Positions 9,463 through 19,890 of a DNA stretch of 64,000 bases are shown here, piece by piece. Source of the DNA: Calliphora vicina (taxonomy: Eukaryota; Arthropoda; Insecta; Diptera; Calliphoridae); the NCBI RefSeq assembly GCF_958450345.1, contig NC_088781.1, forward strand, positions 23,651,857 through 23,715,856. The letters run 5' to 3'. Position 1 is the stretch's first letter, and every line of letters begins with the position of its first letter. The notes beneath the pieces were generated by a model, which was given only the letters and a program-made list of their open reading frames with translations, was not told where the DNA came from and did not search any database. Position numbers and translations under genes: made by a program.

Positions 9463-11729
9463 CCAGGAATCAGACTTGGGCGTTGCCAATTACTTTTCAA
9501 TTACCAATTACATTACATGTAATTGGTAATTGAAAAATACCAATTACCAATTACTAGCAATTAGTAATTGAAATTTGCCAATTACAAATCCAATTACATT
9601 TTGTAATTGGCAACCAACAAATACCAATTACAATTACAAGTAATTGGTAATTGGCTTTTATCAATTACCAATTACTGTAATTAGTAATTGGTAAATGGCA
9701 ATTACCAATTACATATAATTGGTAATTGGTAAAGTAATTGCAAGTAATTGATAAAAAAGTAATTCTAATTACATAAAAGGTAATTTAAATTTAAATTTTT
9801 TTCTAAATTTCTAAACAACATTAAATAATAACACTCTGCTACAAAATAACACTTTTTATCAGAACTTGAAAATCGGCCTAATGGGGGTTGTAGGCCTAGG
9901 TTAGGACATACTAAAACCGTTTTAAAAGATTTTGAAACACCCTCAAAATTTTGAGTTATTTTGAAAAAAACTGTTTATGTTAGATCCTAGTACTTTAGTA
10001 CCTAAAGGCAAAGAATTAAGCTTTCATAAATTGTATATTTTTTTCGTAATTTTTCAAATTTAATAATAACACAGGCAACAAAATCGAAAAAAAATTAGAG
10101 GCTTTTAAAACCGCTACACAATTTTGATGTATTGTGGTTCCAGTAGTTATGGTCCAAACTTTAAATTCTTTGGAAAAGTTTTTTTTGTAAAATCGTGAAT
10201 TTTTTTAGACGTTTCTCCACATAATTTATGATAACTCAAAAAGGGTTAGTCCGATATTATAAAAATAAACTTAGAAACGTTTAAAGTTACATAACCTTTA
10301 ATCCGCTATTTATTGCGTTTTAATCGGCTCAGTAGTTTCTTAGTTATAATAACAAATTGAGCAAATTAGTTTGTTTTAAAAAAATCGAAAACGGCAGAAA
10401 TTGTTCAGATTTATTGCCTTATCGCAAAGCCTCAATTAATAGAATACACTTATTTTCAGAAAATTGTATTTTAAAATCATCAATATTTTGATCGAGCTGA
10501 AAGTAATAACCCAGCAGTTAAGAAAGTAGTAAATCTATCCCTTATAGACAAATGTTTGATGACTTGATTGACTACAATTGATATATTTTGGGTCATTTGA
10601 AACGTATGTGCTATTTGTATTGCAGAGAGATATCCAATTAGTTACTTTATGCATCCCATGTAATCTAGCGTAAAGACAATTGTCACTTAAGTGCATCTAA
10701 GTAATCTAAGTATTGCATTCGTCTCTATGTAATACAAAGGATCAATTGACCCTCTGCTTAGGACATTCACGTGTTAAAATAACTAGTCACGTAGCTAGTT
10801 ATGTAACTAGTTGTCACCGTAAATGATAGGTAAAATTACTAGTCTGATACAACTGCTGGGAAATGTTTGCGGTAAAACTTTGTATCTATGTGAAGTTACA
10901 AAATCGTTCGATAACGAAATCTCTTAAAAATTGCAAATTGTAATGAAACAACATAACTCTAAACTTTTTTGAAGCGAAATATTTTGAAATGATAATTTTC
11001 AATTGTTCATAGAAATGAAGAAGTTAGTCGACAACATTTGGAGTTATTTCTATAACAAATTCGACAAATATGTTGCCCATTGACGACAAAAACTTCTACT
11101 TTTATTAAAAACTTATATAATAATCACATAAATATGCATTTTGAAATTAAATATATCTAAATATTCATTATTATTAAAATATGCAAAAATATGCACTAAT
11201 AAATCAATGCCATTTTACAGCAAAATGTGCGATTCTAATAGATAGTTGTCTACATTTTAGTTGGACGTTCGAGAAAAAACATGCATTTACATATTAATCC
11301 GCCCCCTAGTAATAATATGTTTGGATTCCATTATTTTTTTTTTATTTTTGGTATATTGTGTAATGTACGAGTTATTTAATAATTACATTGTTGGTAATAA
11401 ATACTTTGAAAGTAATCATTACACATTTGTTATCAATTACTTTCTATTTCAATTAATTTTTACCCATTATATGTAATTTGTAATTGACAATAACCAAATA
11501 CCAATTACATGTAATTAGTAATTGGCAATAACCAACTACCAATTATATGTAATTGGTAATTGGCATTCACCAATTACAAATTACATTTAATTGGTAATTG
11601 GCATTTGTCAATTACAAATTACTTATAATTGGTAATTGGTTATTGCCAATTACCAATTACACGTAATTGGTAATTGGTCCTGTAATTAATAACAAAATGT
11701 AATTGGTAGTGCCCAAGTCTGCCAGGAAT
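9463..11729. mobile_element. 2.25-kb hAT-like fold-back element with 8-bp target duplication
   Basis: The element spans 9,471-11,721. It starts CAGACTTGGGC and ends GCCCAAGTCTG, perfect 11-bp terminal inverted repeats, and is flanked by CCAGGAAT at 9,463-9,470 and 11,722-11,729. Subterminal regions (9,480-9,775 and 11,455-11,715) are arrays of the palindromic module AATTGGTAATTG/CAATTACCAATT, so each end can fold on itself and on the other end. The ~1.7-kb interior has no transposase-like frame and contains a second inverted-repeat insertion (10,511-10,860). The CAG TIRs and 8-bp duplication are hAT features. The family is not one I can name. Confidence 0.85.
10511..10860. mobile_element. nested element with CCCAGCAGTT inverted termini
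   Basis: A 350-bp segment bounded by CCCAGCAGTT and AACTGCTGGG inside the fold-back element. Its middle (about 10,640-10,720) matches the ~170-bp family seen at 50,875-51,240, 55,632-56,140, 58,680-58,825 and 35,555-35,690. The last of these also ends in AACTGCTGGG. No target duplication is clear. Confidence 0.55.
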
Positions 11730-12095
11730 CCCGTAATTCTCAAAAAAGTGTTGAAAAATCCCAAAAATGGGAATTTTTAGTTTTTTGGCTGTAATATTTA
11801 TATTAGGGGCGGGATTATCGAAACCCTTTTACAAAATAATAAAGAACATATTTAGCCATCTAAGATGGTTTACTATATTTTGATATCGACTATGCGATGT
11901 GAGAATTTTTGCCCTAAAGTTGAATTTTACTTAAAAAAATAGGCTTTTTTCGGATGGATCTGGTGCCCTTGGTATTAAAAGTTTTCCATTAAAATACTTA
12001 AAATAAAGTTAGCTTTTCAAAAATAATAAATTTTAAACTCGACAACAGTTCTTCTTTCATTCAGATTTATTTCGCTCTTTTTTTTCTATACCACT
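11730..12095. other. AT-rich spacer
   Basis: Sequence between the hAT-like element and the 35-bp minisatellite. No gene, splice site or repeat was recognised. Confidence 0.5.
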
Positions 12096-13020
12096 GTGCG
12101 TAGGTCTTTTTTTTAGCATCAATCGTAGGTTTTTATACTCCAATTTTAGCTTTAATCGTAGGTCTTTTTATACTCCAATTTTAGCATCAATCGTAGGTTT
12201 TTTATACTCATTTTATTCTCTTTTTATACTCCAATTTTTGTTTCAATAGTAGGTCTTTTTATACTCCAATTTTTGCTTCAATCGTAGGTCTTTTTATAAT
12301 TCTTTTATACTCTTTTTATACTTAAATTTTTGCTTCAATCGTAGGTCTTTTTATACTCCAATTTTTGTTTCAATAGTAGCTCTTTTTATACTCCAATTTT
12401 TGCTTCAATCGTAGGTGTTTTTATATTCTTTTTATACTCCAATTTTTGCTTCAATCGTAGGTCTTTTTATACTCCTTTTATACTCTTTTTATACTTCAAT
12501 TTTTGCTTCAATCGTAGGTCTTTTTATACTCCAATTTTTGTTTCAATAGTAGGTCTTTTTATACTCCAATTTTTGCTTCAATCGTAGGTCTTTTTATACT
12601 CCAATTTTAGCTTCAATCATAGGTCTTTTTATACTCCAATTTTTGCTTCAATAGTAGGTCTTTTTATTTTAGCTTCAATCGTAGGTATTTTTGTACTCCT
12701 TTTATACTCTTTTTATACTCCAATTTTTGCTTCAATCGTAGGTCTTTTTATACTTCAATCGTAGATCTTTTTATACTTAAATTTTAGCTTCAATCATAGA
12801 TCTTTTTATACTGTAATTTTAGCTTCAATCATAGGTCTTTTTATACTCTTTTTATACTCCAATTTTTGCTTCAATCATAGGTCTTTTTATACTCCAATTT
12901 TTGCCTTAATCGTATGTGTTTTTATACTCAAATTTTTGCTTCAATCGTAGGTCTTTTTATACTTCAATCGTAGACCTTTTTATACTCCAATTTTAGCTTC
13001 AATCGTAGGTCTTTCTACAC
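12096..13020. repeat. 35-bp minisatellite array M1
   Basis: About 26 copies of a 35-bp unit, core GCTTCAATCGTAGGTCTTTT followed by TATACTCCAATTTTT, with partial-unit deletions. The core CTTCAATCGTAGGTCTTT is shared with arrays at 18,610-18,980, 19,891-21,185 and 22,525-23,590, whose spacer half reads 'atacagtcttatattag' instead. Confidence 0.95.
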
Positions 13021-13024
13021 ACGT

Positions 13025-13165
13025 TTGATACTTTTTTTTTTTTATAAAAACAAACACAAACTGCGAAGCGTTTTGCTTGTCTGCAGCTACACCCAGAGTC
13101 TCTGGCGGGAATCGAACCCGCAAACCTCAGATTAATAGTCCAGCACACTATCGACTAGTTTCAAT
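13025..13165 (-). mobile_element. tRNA-derived SINE-like element
   Basis: On the minus strand there is a perfect RNA polymerase III B box, GGTTCGATTCC (plus-strand 13,108-13,118), inside a T-arm-like stem GCGGG...CCCGC. An A-box-like TAGTCGATAGTG lies upstream (13,146-13,157), with an anticodon-arm-like CTGGACTATTAATC between them. Downstream follow ~60 unrelated bases and an A-rich tail (plus-strand T run near 13,030-13,045). The acceptor stem is absent and the 3' part is not tRNA, so a tRNA-derived SINE or relic is more likely than a functional tRNA gene. Confidence 0.65.
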
Positions 13166-14755
13166 AAAGGGAGATCATGATCGGTTATTTGTCACAAACT
13201 GATCATTTTACAAAAAAATATGCGTAACATGTTATTATTAGTCATGTTCTCTCTATGCCGATCACTGATTTAAAGAATGTTTAACGTAAACAGTTAAGTA
13301 GCAGCTTGGGTTTCAGCTGCTTTTAGAATTTCGATATGCTATTAATTTACTACTGTTAGGGATCCAACACCATCTTCAAATTCAATTGAGATCATCGTTC
13401 ACATTGCAAAAAATTTTGTCAAGCGCTTAAATTCACTTATTGTTTCACAAGTCAGTTAGTTAAACCTAAGATAAAAATGTGTCATTTCAACTGCATTTTA
13501 TAACAATGCAGCTATTAGTTCCTAAAAAGTACATGATTTAACTAAAGACTTCTAAGCAAACTCACATAAATTATAAACAAATAAATAAATTTATTTAGAA
13601 AACAGATTCGTGTATTTAAAACGGACAGTTTTGATAAGATAAAAATCTAGTTAAAATGCAAACAGAAATACTAAAAATAAATTTAATTTAAATAATTACT
13701 ATTGCAAAATATGTATTTTAGTTATGCAAGAAATGTTGGTTGCTCCTCTCTCTCTCTTCTGCCTGTTTTATTTAAACTGGAAATAATTGAAATATTTTCA
13801 AATCATATACAAACAGATTTTAATTTAGCAACGTAATTTGAAAATAGTAAGAGAAAATAATGAGTAATTAAAAGAATATATATAACTAAAACATTTAGTT
13901 TAGAAAATTTCACACAAAATGCATCGTTTAGTTAGACATTCTGCTAGACTGGGGAAATTTATTACAGGCAATATGTGAAATTAAGTAATGAAATATAATT
14001 TTTACAATATTTTTTTAATGCTTTTCATAATGTCTTAAAGTATACGACCTTCAATTTACATCAAAGAGAAGCAAACCCAGACCCGGGGCACGAACATTAA
14101 TCGTTTTTTTTTTACACAACTACAACATGAATGCTTACAAAAACCTTAAAACTCCTAAAATGAAACACCAATTTAATTGTGATCTTCGTTAACTTTAAGA
14201 GTTTTTTGTTAAAGATCGATTGAAATACATTGTAGTTTCAAAAGTCAACGATGCAGTGTTATTGCAAGATCATTTTCTGGCTTATGGCGAATTTGAGACA
14301 TGTTTGACCATGTTCGATGTGGATTAAATACTTCTAGAATCAGCTTAAATCCCCGAAAAAGCATAAACAACTTAGTGGAAGAAACAATGAAAACATTTTC
14401 ATTAGTAAATTATTGCTTTTCTTAAAGACTTACTTTTTTTTACTTTTTATTTGGAAATGGTGTGTGGCAAATAAAACGAAATAATTTAAACAAAATATTG
14501 GTTTATTAATGCTTAAATAAGTGCATAGTAGGTATAATTTAAATAAACAATAATATAAATTTATTAGTTTTATGGCCGAAGGAAAATTCAATTATAAATT
14601 ATACAATCGAGTGAGAAGGGAACATGCAACCAAATTATTAAGGAGCATATCATTAAAAAGATACACAATTCTCTGGATAATCAGCTAATAAAAATTTTTT
14701 GTGATCAAACTCTATATGAGAAATAGTAACTACTTGCTTTCAATTCAATAATGTA
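13166..14755. other. AT-rich DNA, no gene seen
   Basis: No repeat family or coding frame was recognised. A CT-rich stretch (ctcctctctctctcttctgcc) lies near 13,744-13,764. It is otherwise unremarkable. Confidence 0.5.
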
Positions 14756-14759
14756 TAAG

Positions 14760-14845
14760 AAATCAAAGTAAATCAGAAAGTAAAGCATACTTCAGGGACT
14801 TAACAATTTCAAATTGTGTAGCATACTTTTGTGGGAGTAACTGAA
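14760..14845. repeat. dispersed repeat D
   Basis: Contains 'aaagtaaagcatacttcaggg...attgtgtagcatac'. Related copies lie at 16,040-16,140, 18,515-18,610, 18,985-19,215 and 22,055-22,160 (shared motif AGTAAAG(C/T)ATACTTTAGGGAG). All copies lie within the 14.7-22.2 kb interval that also holds the 35-bp arrays. Confidence 0.55.
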
Positions 14846-15226
14846 GCTGCATTCTTTTTTTACTATGATCAAAACAAGTTGTATGTGGCAATCATAGTAC
14901 ATACTTACAAAACAGAAAAAGGGCAAAATTTTTTCCACAATTTTCGAAATACGAATTGGAACTTTATTTCTTGTATTTTCATTAAGCACTTCCTATCTTT
15001 AAATTTAAATAAAACAAAGTGTTTGTGAGAATCACTGATATTTTTTGTTCGTTTGAAAGGGATATTGATGCCGTTATATATGCAAATGTCTGACGAGGCA
15101 TCGCTGGCTAATGGGCATCCGAAAAGACCAATTTTCCATGACTCTGACGCATAAATCAGGTTGAATTTGATTGATGGCATGGGTTGTGTTGGCTTTCAGG
15201 AGCGTCCTAAGAAAATCCTACAAGAA

Positions 15227-15768
15227 ACAAGTATGAGATCTATATTTGGCTGTGCCGAATCTTATATACATTTCACCAAATTATACTTTAAAATAAATTT
15301 TTTTAAATATTTTTAGGTAAACAAAATTTAATTTTTTTTAAAAAAAGTTTATTCCAAATTTTTTTAAAAAAAGTTTTTTCTAAATTTTTAAAAAAAAAAA
15401 TTAAAATTTTTTTTTTTTTTTAAATTTTTGAGAAAAAAATTTTTTGATAAAAAAAATTCGGGTTAAAAAACATTTTTCTCGATTTTGACCCATTGTAGGT
15501 CCAACTTACTATAGCCTTATCTACATCGTTGCAATGGACTTTGAAATATCTATCATTAGATATCCATATTGTCTATATTAGTGACTTAGTAATACATATA
15601 TAGATCAAAAATATGTCAAAAATCGAGGTTGTCCCGGTTTTTTGCTCATATCTCCTTTAATTATGGACCGATTTTGCTGATTTTAAATAGCAAACTTCTC
15701 GAAAGCATGTCGGACAGAATTATTGAAGATTTGGATCCCTAAGATATCTGGGGTCTTCAGACAATGCC
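15227..15768 (-). repeat. mini-me-like element, family B, truncated
   Basis: Starts ACAAGTATGAGATCTATATTTGG..., then 'gctgtgccgaatcttatata' and an A/T-rich low-complexity interior, continuing to 'ggggtcttcaga'. In complete copies (e.g. 56,671-57,384) the GTCY core follows here. In this copy it is replaced by a Tc1-type transposase fragment, making a chimeric junction at about 15,768. Confidence 0.8.
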
Positions 15769-15769
15769 C

Positions 15770-16075
15770 TCAATCAATCATGCAGAATGTTCAATGTGGC
15801 ATGAGCTGTTGAATCCCCATACCGCTTGTGTCCATATCATTCAATTCAGGCCAAACAAAGTTGGTAATCATTGACCTATGGAGCTCGCCTATGGACCTAT
15901 GGAGTTGACGGTGCAGAAATATGTACCGATGACGCCGCCAGCCCAAAATCCACACCAAAGAAATCTCATGTCTTTTATGTGGATTGGTATCGTCCCAAAT
16001 TCGACAATTTTGTTTGTTGACGTACCCATTCATATAGAAATGGACAGAACAAAGTTCAATTTTCATGCTAACCAA
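15770..16075 (-). mobile_element. Tc1/mariner-superfamily transposase remnant
   Basis: Minus-strand translation gives YVNKQNCRIWDDTNPHKRHE and, further on, RSMITNFVWPELNDMDTSG followed by a QQ(DG)-like position. These match the VNKQNCRIWG...NPH and VNGxRYR(S/A)M...WFQQDGATCH blocks of a widespread insect IS630/Tc1/mariner-type transposase. One frameshift separates the end of the open stretch from the QQDGATCH block. Only about 90 residues remain. Confidence 0.75.
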
Positions 16076-16140
16076 CTTATATTTGCAAGAAGTAAAGCAT
16101 ACTTTAGGGAGTTTAATTTCGCACTTCCGTGGGAATAAGA
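16040..16140. repeat. dispersed repeat D
   Basis: Motif 'ttttcatgctaaccaactt' followed by 'agtaaagcatactttaggg', shared with 18,515-18,610 and 22,055-22,160. Confidence 0.6.
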
Positions 16141-16175
16141 GAACTTAATGATCGAAACAAGTTGTTTTGAATAAT

Positions 16176-16684
16176 ACTATGTTCACATTTGCAGAGTTAA
16201 TCATCTCAAACGTGATTAAGCTCTAATCACTTCAAAATCGAGATGATTATCCATACATTTAAATGATTTGTTAATCACTTCAAATTGACATGATTAAATC
16301 TTAATCACTTCATTAATCACGTAGGCTCAACTGAACATTACCTCAAACTGATGATGATGTAGCATCGGCACCTTTTAGTGTAGTATCGATAAATAAATTT
16401 TGACAGAAGTTTTCTTTTTTTTCCTTAAAAAACCTTAAATAATTCATCAATGTTCACAATTTCATTATTAAAAAGTTTAAAATAATTTGCTGATATCTTT
16501 AATAAAGTATTTATTTCCATATTTAATGCCTTAAAGAAATATAAATTTGTTTGTTGTTTTTTTATTTGTCAACTTAATCATTTTAGTGTCAACTTAATCA
16601 TCTCAAATGTAATGTGAACGGCTTTGATTAACTTAATCAAAATTTTGCTTAAACGCGTTTAAAAGCCCAAGTGTGGACATAGCA
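16176..16684. mobile_element. MITE with CTATGT(T/C)CACA inverted termini
   Basis: The left end ACTATGTTCACATTTG pairs with the right end (reverse complement GCTATGTCCACACTTG). Subterminal regions on both sides carry repeated TTAATCA/TGATTAA motifs in opposite orientations (16,198-16,320 and 16,560-16,645). About 0.5 kb long and without a coding frame. No unambiguous target duplication was found. Confidence 0.6.
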
Positions 16685-16689
16685 TAACG

Positions 16690-18216
16690 CATGACGAAGT
16701 GGATTTCTTTAAAAACTCCCAAAGAAACCGATTACTATTATTTGCAGTGTTTAAAGCCCTTCAATTTATTGGAAATTCTTTATAAGTGACCGTACAGAAC
16801 AACAATTTAGATCATTTCCATGTGTTTTTGAACGCTATAGCCGTACATGATGTTTTGGCAAAACAAACTGAATAAATGACAGCTAATACGACAGAAGTAG
16901 CTTCAATAATGTGGCTGCTATCAACTGTCCAATTTTGGAAGTCCCTATTGGAAGACACTTTCTAGTAATCAGTTATGCTAGTGATACCACCCTGTTGAAT
17001 ATGCTTCGACTTATGTCGATTTTTCGATGAAATTAAGCCAAAACACAAATTGCAACTAAGCAAAGGTACAATGCAGTATCGCTTAGATAATATTCAACAT
17101 GATTTAGGGAATTCTAGGGATTTGTAAAAGAAAATTTTCAAAACCAAAGCAATAGAACTTTTTCGTTTGTTAAGTGAAGCTTAAATATCAAATTGCTTGT
17201 TATTGATAGTGACATCACTTAGCTAAGACACAATATGAAAGTAAGCGAGGACACAATACAGAGATGCATAGACAATATTCGAAATGAAATCAAGAGCAGT
17301 TTGAAGTGTTATGTAAATATCAAACAAAAGGTAATCAATTGTTTTGACATCAAAACAATTAAGTGGAAATAATTAAATATAAATATTTAAATTTTGAAAG
17401 GTCCTATTGCAGTACATTTATAAGGGAAGTGGGTGATGAAATGTGTTGTAAATTTTTACTGTTTTATAATGATTTTATTTTCACTTTTTTTTAGCTTGTT
17501 TCCTCAACTTGATTTTCTTTGAACCTTTTAATTTCTCTTACCATTATTTGTTTTTATGTTCAATAATTGTATGGCTACATAAATCATATTCTTAAATCAA
17601 CATCTATAAATATTTTCATTCATTCACTCATGTGTACCCAAAAACACAGAAATCTCTCATTATTTGGGCAAAAAATATGAATAAGCCAATAAATGCAAGT
17701 AGTATGGCCCAACAAACAAATCAATATTTAGCAAATAAAAAGGTTATTTAAACATATTTTTCGAAAATTATTTCTTTTTTTTATAATAAATTCATATGCA
17801 TATGGTGGTGGGCTGTTATATTTTGGCTGTAATTTGTTGTATTCTGAAACGCAAATAAGATAATGGCATTAGGCCAAAGATTGATTATATATTTGTTCAT
17901 ATTTTTCGTATATATTAGAATATATATTTACTAAATTGTGTTATTTTGTGGAAAAAAATAACGCAAAAATGTGTAAAATGTCAATTGTGTTGAAATGCAA
18001 TTTTTCAAAAGTTTTTTTTTTTATCATAATATAAATACTAATGGCATAGACAGACATTTTGTTTACAAAATTATTTAATAAAGTCATTATTTAATAAATT
18101 GATAACTATTTAATATATTAAACAAGTTGATTAGTCAAAGAACTTCAAAATTTTTTTGAGCGATCGCCTTAAAATTAGATATAATAATAGAGCAGGAACG
18201 AAGTTTTAACTTATTG
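16690..18216. other. AT-rich DNA, weak internal duplication
   Basis: No gene recognised. Two patches about 215 bp apart (near 17,050-17,100 and 17,240-17,290) share a diverged pattern 'taagc(a/g)a(a/g)g(t/a)acaat..ag', suggesting an old duplication. Confidence 0.45.
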
Positions 18217-18437
18217 ATCTAAAGCAGTGGTGCCCAAAATCACAATTCCCTAGCACGCGTAATAGGGCAAGAAAATTCTGCTGACGTTACTTTGATACAC
18301 ATACACTATAAGCTTACTTGTGTGATCATGTGTTTGTTGCTTTGTTTTCATCTCAGAGAACAAAATCAAATTCTCCGCTGTTTTACCAACACAACCAAAG
18401 CTTTGATGGTATGTGTTTGGGCACCACTGATCTAAAG
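18217..18437. mobile_element. hAT-type MITE with 8-bp target duplication (copy 2)
   Basis: The element is 18,225-18,429 (205 bp). It begins CAGTGGTGCCCAAA and ends TTTGGGCACCACTG, perfect 14-bp inverted termini, flanked by ATCTAAAG at 18,217-18,224 and 18,430-18,437. This is the better-preserved sibling of 3,021-3,265. Both sites share TCTAAAG, suggesting target preference. Confidence 0.92.
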
Positions 18438-18514
18438 ATATAGGTGAGACTGGTGATTTCTTGCTTAGAGGTCTTTAATATTCATTAATTAATTAATATG
18501 AAATTGATTATCTG

Positions 18515-18610
18515 TGTCAAAGATCAATTTTCATGCTGATCAACTTATATTTCCCAAAAGTAAAGTATACTTTAGGGAGTTGAGTAACTTTTCCGGATTT
18601 CTTTAAAGAC
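18515..18610. repeat. dispersed repeat D
   Basis: Carries 'attttcatgctgatcaactt' and 'agtaaagtatactttaggg', then 'ttttccggatttctttaaag', immediately followed by minisatellite array M2. Confidence 0.6.
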
Positions 18611-18980
18611 TTACGAGCTTCAATCGTAGGTCTTATACAGTTTTATTTGTGGCATTAATCGTAGGTATTTATACAGTCTTATTGTAGATTCAATCGTAGT
18701 TCCTTTATACAGTCTTATTGTAGATTCAATCGTAGTTCCTTATACAGTCTTTTGTAGCTTTAATCGTAGGTTTTATACAGTCTTATTGTAGCTTTAATCG
18801 CAGGTCGTTAACAGTCTTATATTGTCTTTAAACGTAGGTCTTTATACAGTCTTCTATTAGTTTTAATTGCAGGTCTTTATACAGTCTTCTATTAGTTTTA
18901 ATTGCTGGTCTTTATACAGTCTTCTATTAGTTTTAATTGCATGTCTTTATACAGTCTTCTACTAGTTTTAATTGCAGTTT
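18610..18980. repeat. 35-bp minisatellite array M2
   Basis: About 10 diverged copies of CTTCAATCGTAGGTCTTTAT plus ACAGTCTTATATTAG (35 bp). The right part is a homogeneous subtype with 'agttttaattgcaggtcttt'. It is sandwiched between two copies of repeat D. Confidence 0.9.
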
Positions 18981-18984
18981 TATA

Positions 18985-19215
18985 TGACCAAAAAGTAAAG
19001 TATACTTTAGGGAGTTGAGTGACTTTTCCGGATTTTTTTGAAGACTTTGAAAAAGAAACTGATGATTATATTCTTTGAAGAGATTGAAGCCCTTTAATAC
19101 AAACAAAAATGTTTAACCGTGTCAAAGTTCAAGTTGACCAACTTACATTTCCACAATGTAAAGGCTACTTTCAGGGGCTTAAAAATTATAAATTGTGTAA
19201 CAAATTTTCGTCATT
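18985..19215. repeat. dispersed repeat D, longest copy
   Basis: Two related modules in a row: 'agtaaagtatactttaggga...ttttccggattttt' and '...gttgaccaacttacatttcc...aaattgtgtaac'. The left half duplicates 18,550-18,605, so array M2 lies between copies of D or expanded inside D. Confidence 0.55.
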
Positions 19216-19715
19216 TATATAGGTTTCATATGCCAGCGAATTTAAAAATTGCTTAGGGTTTTATAAGTTCTTTCTTTATCATTAAAAATCAATATTTTTT
19301 AATTATTTTTATCAAACAAATTTGTGAATCCTTGTAAATATAATTGAAATGAAATCATATTTCTTTTTTTTTTGGGGTTTTTTTGTTTAAATACCTCAAA
19401 TTATCACTTAGTGGGTTTCCCATACTTTTGTTTTAATTATTTAACTTTTTTTGTCTTTGCATATCATAAAAATAAAGTCTGTCACTTCTAATGAGGAAAA
19501 CAGAAATGAAACAACGATTGCAGCCACATATCAACAAATATTTTTTTTATGATTTTGTTAATTTGTTTTCAACAACAAAAAGAAAAAAAATTAATAACAT
19601 CTGTTTATTAGTGTTTTGGTGGATTTGTTTTTAAAAAAAAAGTATGGCACACTTGCCAAATCACACACAAACATAAATATAATATTTGGGATGAGTAGTA
19701 GGGTACAAAAGTACT
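19216..19715. other. AT-rich spacer
   Basis: Poly-T and poly-A runs. No gene or named repeat was seen. Confidence 0.5.
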
Positions 19716-19890
19716 TTTTATAGCCTACATCACCCCAAAAATATAAGTTTAACAACCAACTTAAAGTTATAGATTCATTTTTTGGAGTCGATTAAATGAT
19801 GTTCGTCCATCTGACTGTAATATTATGCCAAAAGTACAAGTCTTAATTTTATATATATTTCCACAAAAATTTGATATATGGGTTTTGTTC
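19716..19890 (+). repeat. mini-me A remnant
   Basis: Begins 'ttttatagcctacatcaccc', continues 'caaccaacttaaagttatag' and 'gtcgattaaatgatgttcgtcc', colinear with family A but degenerate. Array M3 begins directly at its right end. Confidence 0.6.

Noticed and set aside
9471..11721. Autonomous hAT transposase inside the fold-back element
   Set aside because: No frame with hAT dimerisation or catalytic motifs was visible in the 1.7-kb interior on either strand.
12096..13020. Possible CRISPR array (regular repeats)
   Set aside because: Units are contiguous with no unique spacers, in a eukaryotic context. The same holds for all tandem arrays here.
13108..13160. Functional tRNA gene
   Set aside because: B box and T-arm are good, but acceptor stem and D-arm are incomplete and an A-rich tail follows. 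A SINE or relic fits better.
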